From: Methanomassiliicoccaceae archaeon
GTDB taxonomy: Archaea; Thermoplasmatota; Thermoplasmata; Methanomassiliicoccales; Methanomethylophilaceae
Reading direction: 5' to 3'
Assembly: GCA_009776625.1 (NCBI GenBank)
Contig: WRNL01000020.1
Coordinates: 977-8,241 of the forward strand
Length of the DNA: 7,265 nucleotides
Part shown: in pieces, positions 1-5,308 of the stretch
Position numbering within the stretch: position 1 is the first letter of the stretch
How the letters are laid out: each line of letters begins with the position of its first letter
The notes under the pieces: model-generated
Seen by the model: the letters and a program-made list of their open reading frames with translations, nothing else
The model's database searches: none
Told to the model about the DNA's origin: nothing
Made by a program: the position numbers and the translations under genes

Positions 1-37
1 GGCGACAGGCGACCTGTACATAGAGGACCGCCCTTGA
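1..37 (+). CDS. C-terminal tail of an upstream gene (partial)
   Basis: An open frame enters from the left edge and reads ATGDLYIEDRP before a TGA at 35-37. It is followed after 12 bases by a strong hairpin and T-run, which is what one expects behind the last gene of a transcription unit. Only eleven residues are present, so no family can be named. The alternative is that this is chance non-coding sequence before the terminator. Confidence 0.35.
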   Translation, partial: ATGDLYIEDRP

Positions 38-49
38 AAACCATTTCAA

Positions 50-78
50 CGGCGGGGCTGTGCCCCGCCGTTTTCTTT
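50..78 (+). terminator. Hairpin plus T-tract terminator
   Basis: CGGCGGGGC (50-58) and GCCCCGCCG (62-70) form a perfect 9-bp GC-rich stem around a TGT loop. TTTTCTTT (71-78) follows directly. The orientation ends transcription of the gene whose tail lies at the left edge. Read from the other strand the hairpin lacks a T-tract, so it would not clearly end the minus-strand MNT/HEPN transcript. Confidence 0.75.
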
Positions 79-122
79 ACCGCCCCCCATGAGCCTGAAG
101 GGTGCAGATTATAAGACGGGCA

Positions 123-269
123 TCACTGCCGGAACGATGCGACTACGTAGCAGTTCTGCAAATTTGCATTCTGAGGAAATCCCCCGTCCGCATCGAATGT
201 CTGAACCGCCTCCAATATGATGCCGCAATGCCTGACAATCGCCTCGATACGCCTCGTGTCACGCCTCAT
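123..269 (-). pseudogene. Truncated HEPN-domain (HepT-like, DUF86) toxin remnant
   Basis: The frame starts with ATG at 269-267, overlapping the end of the upstream nucleotidyltransferase gene by 11 bases, and stops at 123 after 48 residues. Its start (MRRDTRRIEAIVRHCGIILEA) resembles the first helix of HEPN/DUF86 proteins. Those usually run to about 110-140 residues and carry the RNase motif R-x4-6-H in their second half. That half is missing: after the TGA none of the frames down to the terminator at 50-78 reads like HEPN. The remnant therefore cannot be an active RNase. What is seen is the overlap, the start and the stop; the family call is inferred from a short stretch plus the partner gene. 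The loss could be a deletion or replacement of the 3' half. Confidence 0.6.
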
Positions 270-582
270 ATACGAGCCTCCTGTCGCGAAGCACCTCTTG
301 CAGGAAATCATCGCTCAGCCGCGCCCCTGACGTCACAATGTCCACGCCGCTCCCGAGCGTCTCTTCAAGCTCCCTGTGCAACCCACAGAGCGCCAGACCC
401 CTGATCCGCCCCCGGATGACATAGAAGTCGTAGTCGCTGATCACCGAATTGTCGCCCCGCGCCCTCGACCCGAACAGGTATATCCCGTCTGCGCCGTATT
501 TCTCGGCGATGGGCGTGACTATCCTGCACAGCTCCTCGAAACTGAGATCGCCCTTCGGCTCTTCCATGCCCATGGGCGACAT
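259..582 (-). CDS. mntA: MNT-type nucleotidyltransferase, MntA-like antitoxin
   Basis: This is a 107-residue minimal nucleotidyltransferase. It has the complete family signature G-S-x10-D-x-D: GSRARG at 38-43, then SDYDF at 49-53. The third metal-binding aspartate is in VDIVTS (81), after a helix ending ELEETLG. In the known HepT/MntA pairs such a protein adenylylates a tyrosine of the HEPN toxin and so silences it. The start at 582 is preferred because a TATA-like ATAAAAA lies about 27 bases upstream, giving a near-leaderless message. ATGs at 573 and 567 are possible alternatives. Farther upstream the frame runs into tRNA-Arg and cannot be coding. The 3' end overlaps a HEPN gene that is broken, so this antitoxin appears to be orphaned. 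Activity is inferred from intact motifs. Confidence 0.85.
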   Translation of the reverse strand: MSPMGMEEPKGDLSFEELCRIVTPIAEKYGADGIYLFGSRARGDNSVISDYDFYVIRGRIRGLALCGLHRELEETLGSGVDIVTSGARLSDDFLQEVLRDRRLVYEA

Positions 583-602
583 ATTGGCGGGACAGTCTAT
601 AA

Positions 603-616
603 CAGTTTTTATCGGG
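603..616 (-). promoter_or_regulatory. Putative TATA box for the MNT gene
   Basis: On the minus strand CCCGATAAAAACTG is centred about 27 bases before the ATG at 582. That is the usual archaeal distance between TATA box and transcription start. It implies a leaderless or nearly leaderless transcript and supports the chosen start codon. Confidence 0.45.
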
Positions 617-670
617 CAGTTCTGCGCTGATTGTGTTCCAGACGGGAATCCACAACAGGGATGTACCGAG

Positions 671-743
671 TGGGCCCGCCGGGAATCGAACCCGGGTGCT
701 CGGCTCCGAAGGCCAAGAGGATGGTCCGCTACCCCACGAGCCC
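671..743 (-). tRNA. tRNA-Arg (anticodon UCG)
   Basis: The minus strand folds into a cloverleaf. The acceptor stem GGGCTCG/CGGGCCC is fully paired (one G-U), with discriminator A at 671. The D-arm contains GGGTAGCGGA. The anticodon stem TTGGC/GCCGA encloses CTTCGGA with anticodon TCG (709-707), reading CGA and probably CGG. The T-arm is CCGGG-TTCGATT-CCCGG. There is no intron, and CCA is not encoded (CTC follows the discriminator), so it must be added by the CCA-adding enzyme. The 5' end diverges from hypE. The exact D-stem pairing is slightly ambiguous, but the anticodon assignment is firm. Confidence 0.93.
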
Positions 744-765
744 CATTTCCCATACAACACGCACT

Positions 766-800
766 GGTTATTTAGGGTTGGGGATAAAACCCTATATTGG
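766..800. promoter_or_regulatory. Divergent promoter region of tRNA-Arg and hypE, with dyad
   Basis: A minus-strand TATA-like box, CCCTAAATAACC (777-766), lies about 30 bases before the tRNA-Arg 5' end. Plus-strand candidates for hypE are GATAAAAC (783-790) and CCTATATTGG (791-800), 19-36 bases before its ATG. A perfect 7-bp inverted repeat, TAGGGTT (773-779) and AACCCTA (788-794) with an 8-base spacer, overlaps boxes of both directions. Which hypE box is used cannot be settled by eye. Confidence 0.5.
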
Positions 801-818
801 GGAACCCATTTACGGCCG

Positions 819-1865
819 ATGCCCAGAATTGTGATGAACCACGGCGCGGGAGGGGAGGCCATGCAGGAGTTCCTCTCTAAGCACATCGTGCCCCATTTCC
901 CTAAAGCGAGCTCGGACGTCCCCTTGGACTCCATGGACGACTCTGCGGTGATCGACGGCATAGTCCTCACCATCGACGGGCATACCGTGGACCCCCTGAT
1001 CTTCCCCGGCGGCGACATAGGGCGGCTCTCCGTCTCAGGGACGGTCAACGACATAGCCGTCATGGGCGCGACGCCCGTAGCGATCGCATGCTCCCTCATC
1101 CTGGAGGAGGGGCTGGACATGGACACCGTCGACAGGATCATGGAGAGCATGGGCAGGACATCCATGGAATGCGGCGTGCCGATAGTCACGGGCGACACCA
1201 AGGTCATGGGGGCCGGGACGCTGGACAAGATGGTGGTGACCACGTCGGCTGTGGGCAGGAGGTCCGAGCTGCTGGATGGCAACCTGGCCATAGCCTCCCA
1301 GTGCAGGGCGGTGAAGGACAGGTGGTGCACGGACTCCAACCTCGCCCCCGGCGACGTGATAATCGTGTCGGGGACCATGGGGGACCACGGCGTAGCCATC
1401 CTCTCCTCCAGGGAGGGGTACGGCTTCGAGAGCGAGGTAGAGAGCGACGTCGCCCCCTTGAACAAGATGATAGCGGAAGGCCTGAGGGCAGGGGGGATCG
1501 TGTCGATGAAGGACCCCACCCGGGGGGGCCTTGCCAACACGCTCAACGAATGGTGCTCCAAGTCCCGCGTGGGGATCGAGGTCGAGCAGGCCTCCATACC
1601 CGTCAGGGAAGGGGTGGCGGGCGCCTGCGACCTGCTCGGCATCGACCCGCTCAGCATAGGGAACGAGGGGAAGGCGGTCATAGGGTGCGTCCCCGACCTG
1701 GCGGAGGACGTCCTTAAGGCGATAAGGGGCATCCCGGAGGGGAGGGACGCCGCCATCATAGGCGTGGCCAAAGAGGGCAACAGGAGGGTCGTCATGAGGA
1801 CGGAGGTGGGGGGGAGGAGGATACTGGAGCCCCCCTCCGGGGACCCTGTGCCGAGGATATGCTGA
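819..1865 (+). CDS. hypE: HypE, [NiFe]-hydrogenase maturation protein (thiocarbamate dehydratase)
   Basis: This is a 348-residue protein of the AIR-synthase-like (PurM/HypE/SelD) fold. HypE accepts a carbamoyl group from HypF on its C-terminal cysteine and dehydrates it with ATP to a thiocyanate. That gives the CN ligands of the hydrogenase Ni-Fe site. Seen here: HGAGGEAM (8-15), DDSAVIDG (40-47), FPGGDIGRLSVSGTVNDIAV (62-81), VTGDTKVM (123-130), VSGTMGDHG (183-191), MKDPTRGGLANTLNEW (230-245), GNEGKAV (281-287), and the diagnostic C-terminus PRIC (345-348). Length is normal for the family. The start at 819 gives the usual short N-terminus; the frame extends upstream only through tRNA-Arg, so earlier starts are excluded. 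GTG at 831 and ATG at 834 are alternatives. No other hyp gene is in the window. The segment around 146-172, before APGDVIIVSG, is longer than in HypE of Escherichia coli. Confidence 0.96.
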   Translation: MPRIVMNHGAGGEAMQEFLSKHIVPHFPKASSDVPLDSMDDSAVIDGIVLTIDGHTVDPLIFPGGDIGRLSVSGTVNDIAVMGATPVAIACSLILEEGLDMDTVDRIMESMGRTSMECGVPIVTGDTKVMGAGTLDKMVVTTSAVGRRSELLDGNLAIASQCRAVKDRWCTDSNLAPGDVIIVSGTMGDHGVAILSSREGYGFESEVESDVAPLNKMIAEGLRAGGIVSMKDPTRGGLANTLNEWCSKSRVGIEVEQASIPVREGVAGACDLLGIDPLSIGNEGKAVIGCVPDLAEDVLKAIRGIPEGRDAAIIGVAKEGNRRVVMRTEVGGRRILEPPSGDPVPRIC

Positions 1866-1883
1866 CGCCCGCCAGCGGCCCGT

Positions 1884-1900
1884 AGAAAGAGATATAAGGT
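1884..1900 (+). promoter_or_regulatory. Putative BRE/TATA promoter of the DUF1015 gene
   Basis: GAAAGA (1885-1890) directly precedes GATATAAGG (1891-1899), a good match to an archaeal BRE plus TATA box. It lies in the 64-base gap between hypE and the next ATG, about 35 bases before that ATG. The DUF1015 gene therefore probably has its own promoter rather than depending on hypE transcription. Confidence 0.55.
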
Positions 1901-1929
1901 ATTACGTATAACATCGGCTCGGCGATTGA

Positions 1930-3117
1930 ATGGTAACTTTTCTCCCTTTCCCAGGATACAGGCCAGCGTTGAACGGCGACGAAAGGATAGAGGACCGCAT
2001 ATCCCCCCCTTACGACGTGATCGGGAAGGAGTACCTGAGGGTGCTCCAGGACCGCCGCAACAACGTCACCAACCTCACACTGAAACCCGACGTCGACAGG
2101 AAGTACAAGGGCTCCAGGAAGGAGCTCGACAGGATGACGTCCGACGGGAGCCTGAGGCAGGACCCGGACTCGTTCTACCTCTACGAGCAGGTCTTCGACG
2201 ACCACGGCGTGAAGAAGACGAGGGTGGGGCTGGTCGGCATCCTCAAGACGGAGCGCTACGAGGACGGGGGCATCGTCCCACACGAGGAGACCTTCTCCAA
2301 GGTCAAGGAGGACCGCCTCAACCTGCTAAGGGACATGGAGGCGCACCTGGAGTCCATCTTCTGCGTATACGAGGGGCTGAGCCCCGGGCTCTACAGGGAG
2401 GCGTGCGACAGGGCCAGGCTGATCTACAGGCATATGGACGGGAGCGGCGTCGACCACAGGTTCCACATCATAGACGACAAGGGCGTCCAGGAGAGGATAA
2501 CCTCCGAGCTGGGGGAGCAGAAGGTGCTGATCGCGGACGGCCACCACAGGTACGAGACAGCGCTGAGCTACTCCCAGGAGAACCCGGGCGACGAGAGGAA
2601 GGGCTACGTCCTGGCGACGCTCGTCGCAGCGGGCGACGAGGGGCTCGTCGTGTGGCCGACCCACAGGCTCGTCAGCTCGACAGGGGTGCCCGCCGAGGAC
2701 GCCGAGAAGGCGATTATGCAGTCCATGGAGACGGAGGAGGTCACGGAGGCCAGGATGGAGTCCGACCTGAAGTCCTGGACGATGGGGCTCATGTTCAAGG
2801 ACGGGAGGCGTTTCCTCGCCAGGCACGAGGGCGGGCAAGGGGGGCTCTGGGATCTCGACACGTACGTGGTGCAGGAACTGGTCCTGAACGGGGCCTACCG
2901 CCATGACGAGGGGATGTCGACGGTGGAGTACGAGGCGGAGTACCAGAATGTTAAGAGGATGATGCTGGAGGGGGGGCGCGACCTGGCCATCGTCCTGAAC
3001 GACCCCAGCCTGGAAACCATATGGGGCCTGTCCATGAAAGGCGTGAGGACACCGAAGAAGACGACGTTCTTCTATCCGAAGGTGTGGTCCGGCTTCGTTC
3101 TATACAAGATGGCCTGA
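1930..3117 (+). CDS. DUF1015 family protein
   Basis: This is a 395-residue protein recognised as the conserved DUF1015 (COG4198) family, which is usually 400 residues or slightly more. Hallmarks visible are FPGYRPAL (7-14), PPYDVI (26-31), an asparagine-rich NVTNLTL (45-51), YEQVF (85-89), PHEETF (117-122), the strongly conserved IADGHHRYETAL (201-212), and a C-terminal TTFFYPKVWSGFVLYKM (378-394). No signal peptide or membrane segment is seen, so it is cytosolic. The biochemical function is not established as far as I know. In other genomes I recall members near serine-biosynthesis genes, but no such gene is in this window. The GHHR motif resembles the phosphate-binding GxxR of ParB/Srx-like proteins, which is only a hint. 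A TATA-like box about 35 bases upstream supports the start. The gene converges on tRNA-Thr, 17 bases away. Confidence 0.9.
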   Translation: MVTFLPFPGYRPALNGDERIEDRISPPYDVIGKEYLRVLQDRRNNVTNLTLKPDVDRKYKGSRKELDRMTSDGSLRQDPDSFYLYEQVFDDHGVKKTRVGLVGILKTERYEDGGIVPHEETFSKVKEDRLNLLRDMEAHLESIFCVYEGLSPGLYREACDRARLIYRHMDGSGVDHRFHIIDDKGVQERITSELGEQKVLIADGHHRYETALSYSQENPGDERKGYVLATLVAAGDEGLVVWPTHRLVSSTGVPAEDAEKAIMQSMETEEVTEARMESDLKSWTMGLMFKDGRRFLARHEGGQGGLWDLDTYVVQELVLNGAYRHDEGMSTVEYEAEYQNVKRMMLEGGRDLAIVLNDPSLETIWGLSMKGVRTPKKTTFFYPKVWSGFVLYKMA

Positions 3118-3134
3118 CGGAATAATTGGGACAA

Positions 3135-3209
3135 TGGAGCCGCTGATGGGAATTGAACCCACGGCCTACGCCTTACCAAGGCGTCGCTATACCCCTTAGC
3201 TACAGCGGC
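3135..3209 (-). tRNA. tRNA-Thr (anticodon GGU), CCA encoded
   Basis: The minus strand gives a clean cloverleaf: acceptor GCCGCTG/CAGCGGC (7 perfect pairs), D-arm GCTA...TAGC, anticodon stem ACGCC/GGCGT around TTGGTAA with anticodon GGT (3177-3175), and T-arm GTGGG-TTCAATT-CCCAT. The discriminator is T (3138), as is usual for archaeal tRNA-Thr. It is followed by CCA (3137-3135), so the 3' end is encoded, unlike the tRNA-Arg in this window. There is no intron. It reads ACC and ACU codons. The body without CCA is 3138-3209. Confidence 0.95.
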
Positions 3210-3234
3210 GTGTTTGGACAGTCAAGGGCAACAT

Positions 3235-3246
3235 CGCTATAAAGCT
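3235..3246 (-). promoter_or_regulatory. Putative TATA box of tRNA-Thr
   Basis: On the minus strand GCTTTATAGC is centred about 31 bases before the mature tRNA-Thr 5' end, the standard archaeal position. The core CTATAAAG also reads as a TATA box on the plus strand, toward the hairpin-bearing spacer at 3254-3420, so transcription in that direction cannot be excluded. Confidence 0.5.
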
Positions 3247-3427
3247 TTCTGGTGGCCACGGCACGCATGAAGTCACAAGTCCGTGGCTGGCATCCCGCCC
3301 GCGGGCTGGCGGGCCGTCGCGTTTCCACCCAAATCCCGCAAGAGGCAGGAATAACGCACGTCGCCTCACTTATAGGTTAATAGGTTACATTAGCTCGGGC
3401 CCCTGACCGGTTTCAGGCCAGCCATGG
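3247..3427. other. Gene-free spacer with inverted repeats
   Basis: No convincing reading frame is found here. Three structures stand out. GGCCACGG (3254-3261) can pair with CCGTGGCT (3281-3288), 8 pairs with one G-U and a 19-base loop. CCCGCC (3294-3299) can pair with GGCGGG (3308-3313), overlapping the 10-base palindrome GCCCGCGGGC (3297-3306). CCTGA (3402-3406) can pair with TCAGG (3413-3417), with GG/CC outside a two-base bulge. An 8-base direct repeat ATAGGTTA occurs twice back to back at 3372-3387. The first two hairpins could belong to a small RNA or be a remnant; no RNA family was recognised. Confidence 0.4.
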
Positions 3428-3429
3428 AA

Positions 3430-3441
3430 CAAACATTTAAA
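3430..3441 (+). promoter_or_regulatory. Putative TATA box of the DUF4177 gene
   Basis: CAAACATTTAAA is centred about 30 bases before the GTG at 3467, so transcription would begin close to that codon. This is the main support for choosing the GTG as start. Confidence 0.45.
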
Positions 3442-3466
3442 CGCAGGGGAATACACTACGAACCAG

Positions 3467-3676
3467 GTGGACTCTGTGGTAAGGTACAAGAGCGAGGTTC
3501 TGAAGGTATCCTTCAAGCTCATCACGTCCTCGATAAGCGAGGGGGAGGTCGTGGAGATGGACGAGCTGATAAACCAGAGGGCGAAAGAGGGCTGGGAGCT
3601 CGTCACATATTCCTTCATGGGCGGCGGCGGCAGCGATTTCGGTAGAGGCATACTGTTGACGTTCAAAAGGGACTGA
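3467..3676 (+). CDS. Small DUF4177 family protein
   Basis: This is a 69-residue protein with the pattern of DUF4177: an N-terminal strand (VVRYKSEVLKVSF, 4-16), a helix (EMDELINQRAKEG, 30-42), the signature GWELVTYSFMG (42-52), and a closing strand ending LLTFKRD (63-69). The family is small, soluble and without an assigned function. The start is GTG, not ATG. No ATG lies upstream in this frame at a sensible distance, and a TATA-like box about 30 bases before the GTG fits a leaderless message. A second GTG at 3476 is an alternative. It has its own promoter and is followed by a GC palindrome, so it seems to be a single-gene unit. Confidence 0.82.
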   Translation: MDSVVRYKSEVLKVSFKLITSSISEGEVVEMDELINQRAKEGWELVTYSFMGGGGSDFGRGILLTFKRD

Positions 3677-3697
3677 GCCGCCCCCCGTCCGGCTTAT

Positions 3698-3711
3698 CCG
3701 CCGCGCGGCGG
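3698..3711. terminator. GC palindrome after the DUF4177 gene, possible terminator
   Basis: CCGCCGCGCGGCGG is a perfect 14-base palindrome 22 bases after the DUF4177 stop. It can form a very stable short hairpin. No T-run follows it (CGCATTATG), so it is not a textbook terminator. Its place between one gene's end and the next gene's TATA box makes a termination or insulating role plausible. Confidence 0.3.
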
Positions 3712-3725
3712 CGCATTATGAGATG

Positions 3726-3756
3726 CTTTATATAAACCATCCGATTCTATATAAGG
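3726..3756 (+). promoter_or_regulatory. Two tandem TATA boxes before the DUF4139 operon
   Basis: CTTTATATAAACC (3726-3738) and CTATATAAGG (3747-3756) are both strong TATA boxes about 20 bases apart. The first lies about 33 bases before the ATG at 3764 and gives a short leader. The second is only 8-17 bases before the ATG and would start transcription inside the reading frame, so it is probably silent, regulatory, or used for an N-terminally shortened product. Confidence 0.55.
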
Positions 3757-3763
3757 GATCCAA

Positions 3764-5308
3764 ATGGCAAGCGTAATCAGACAAGCAGTGGTGTACCTGA
3801 GCGGCGCTCAGATCACGAGGTCGCAGACCTTCAAACTCAAAAGCGGGACGAACAAGGTGGCGTTCAGCGACCTCCCGCTGGATATGAACGGGCGGAGCGT
3901 CACCGCCGCCTCCGACGGGAGGTGCGTCGTCCTGTCCGTTTCGTACGACACCGTCTACAAGAGGACGGAGAACAAGCGGATATCGGACCTCTACGCAAAG
4001 CTGGAGAAGCTCAAGGACGACCTGAAGCTGGAGAAGGCCATGTTCAGCGTGCTCTCGGAGGAGGAGAACCTGGTGAGGAAGAACGCCCAGACCCCCGACG
4101 GGAGGATGTTCAGGTCCGAGGACATGAAGGCGGCCGTCCTCTTCTTCAGGGAGAGGATGGCCTCCCTGTGCGAGGAGAAGTTCGAGTCGCAGAAGAGGAT
4201 CGACAAGCTCACGCAGGACATATCCAAGACGGGGGCGCAGATAGGCACGGACGACCAGGGCGGGAAGAGGGCTCAGGTGGAGATCGAGGTGCATTGCGCC
4301 GGCGACACGGAGTCCGAGCTCACGATATCCTATTTCATCAGCAGCGCGAGGTGGATGCCCTACTACGACATAAGGGTGGGCGAGGTCGGGGGCCCCCTGA
4401 GCCTCGCCTCCAAGGCCACCGTGTTCCAGAGCACGGGGGAGGACTGGAACAGCGTCGACATGGTGCTCTCCACAGGGAACCCGTCGCTGGGCGGCGACCT
4501 GCCCGAGATGAAGCCGTGGTTCATAGACTTCTATGCCCCATACTCCGACCGCCGCCAAAACTGGAACTCGTACCAGGCGGCGCCCCTGATGAAGTCCGGG
4601 GTGCTGGCGGAGATGAGCACGTCGTTCGAGGAGTGCGTGGACGAGTGCGCCGCCCCCGCCCCGGAGCCGGCGGTCCCCGCCGTGGTCCAGACCGAGAGCG
4701 TCGCCAGCGTGGAGTACGCCCTCCCCGTCCCGTACACCGTGCTCTCCTCCGAGACCGGCAAGACAGTGGACATACAGACGCACCAGCTGGCGGTCGACTA
4801 CCAGTACAGGTGCGTGAGGAAGCTGGAGAAGGACGTGTTCCTCGTCGCGGAGGCCAAGGACTGGGCGCACCTGAACCTCCTCGCCGGGAGCGCGAACGTG
4901 TTCTTCGAGGACAAGTACGTGGGGGAGGTGTTCATCGACCCGAGGAAGGCGGAGGAGGGGCTCCGCATACCCATGGGGAGGGACAAGAACATCATCGTGA
5001 CGAGGGTCAGGGGGAAGGACTACAAGTCCGTGTCCCCGATGGGCTCCTCCGTCAAAGCCAGCAGGGAGTGGACCATCAACGCGAAGAACCTGAGGAAACA
5101 GGAGATCGACATAATCATCGAGGACCAGGTGCCGGTGTCGTCGAACAAGGAGATCTCGGTGGACGCCGTCACAGTGTCAGGGGCGGAGCTCGACAAGGAC
5201 ACCGGGAAGCTGACGTGGAAGTTCACGCTGGCCCCCGCCGGTTCCAAGACGCTGTCGGTGAAGTACACGGTCACATACCCGAAGAACAAGACCGTGGTCC
5301 TGGAATGA
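3764..5308 (+). CDS. DUF4140/DUF4139 domain protein (mucoidy inhibitor A family)
   Basis: This is a 514-residue protein. A DUF4140-like N-terminus (about 5-105) begins with a strand and VYLSGAQITRSQTFKLKSGTNKV, as in the family. Charged helical segments at 67-106 and 130-160 probably form an antiparallel coiled coil. The DUF4139 domain (about 185-512) contains RWMPYYDIRV (196-205), STGEDW (223-228) and VLSTGNPSLGG (234-244). A proline/alanine-rich insert at 295-308 separates two parts of that domain. Many bacterial members are exported, but no signal peptide or membrane helix is seen here, so this one is probably cytosolic. Molecular function is unknown; the name mucoidy inhibitor comes from annotation of distant members. 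The start is supported by a TATA box about 33 bases upstream. Its stop overlaps the next gene's ATG (ATGA), indicating coupled translation and a shared role. Confidence 0.92.
   Translation: MASVIRQAVVYLSGAQITRSQTFKLKSGTNKVAFSDLPLDMNGRSVTAASDGRCVVLSVSYDTVYKRTENKRISDLYAKLEKLKDDLKLEKAMFSVLSEEENLVRKNAQTPDGRMFRSEDMKAAVLFFRERMASLCEEKFESQKRIDKLTQDISKTGAQIGTDDQGGKRAQVEIEVHCAGDTESELTISYFISSARWMPYYDIRVGEVGGPLSLASKATVFQSTGEDWNSVDMVLSTGNPSLGGDLPEMKPWFIDFYAPYSDRRQNWNSYQAAPLMKSGVLAEMSTSFEECVDECAAPAPEPAVPAVVQTESVASVEYALPVPYTVLSSETGKTVDIQTHQLAVDYQYRCVRKLEKDVFLVAEAKDWAHLNLLAGSANVFFEDKYVGEVFIDPRKAEEGLRIPMGRDKNIIVTRVRGKDYKSVSPMGSSVKASREWTINAKNLRKQEIDIIIEDQVPVSSNKEISVDAVTVSGAELDKDTGKLTWKFTLAPAGSKTLSVKYTVTYPKNKTVVLE

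Noticed and set aside
102..404. Plus-strand frame of 100 codons opposite the MNT/HEPN genes
   Set aside because: The minus-strand MNT protein has an exact catalytic signature in this region, and the plus-strand product has no motif.
633..818. Upstream extension of the hypE frame
   Set aside because: It would be read through tRNA-Arg on the opposite strand and adds 62 residues with no counterpart in HypE.
365..1795. Long minus-strand open frame of 476 codons opposite hypE
   Set aside because: It runs antisense to hypE, which has clear family motifs along its whole length, and it crosses tRNA-Arg. Its composition (runs of S, P, T and L) is what the complement of GC-rich coding sequence gives.
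3728..4870. Minus-strand open frame of 380 codons opposite the DUF4139 gene
   Set aside because: It is rich in leucine, valine, histidine and arginine without domain motifs, and is fully explained as the shadow of a well-supported gene.
3922..5304. Upstream extension of the HEAT-like frame through the DUF4139 gene
   Set aside because: The extension is arginine/glycine-rich out-of-frame sequence of the DUF4139 gene. The ATG at 5305 in the ATGA overlap is the natural start.
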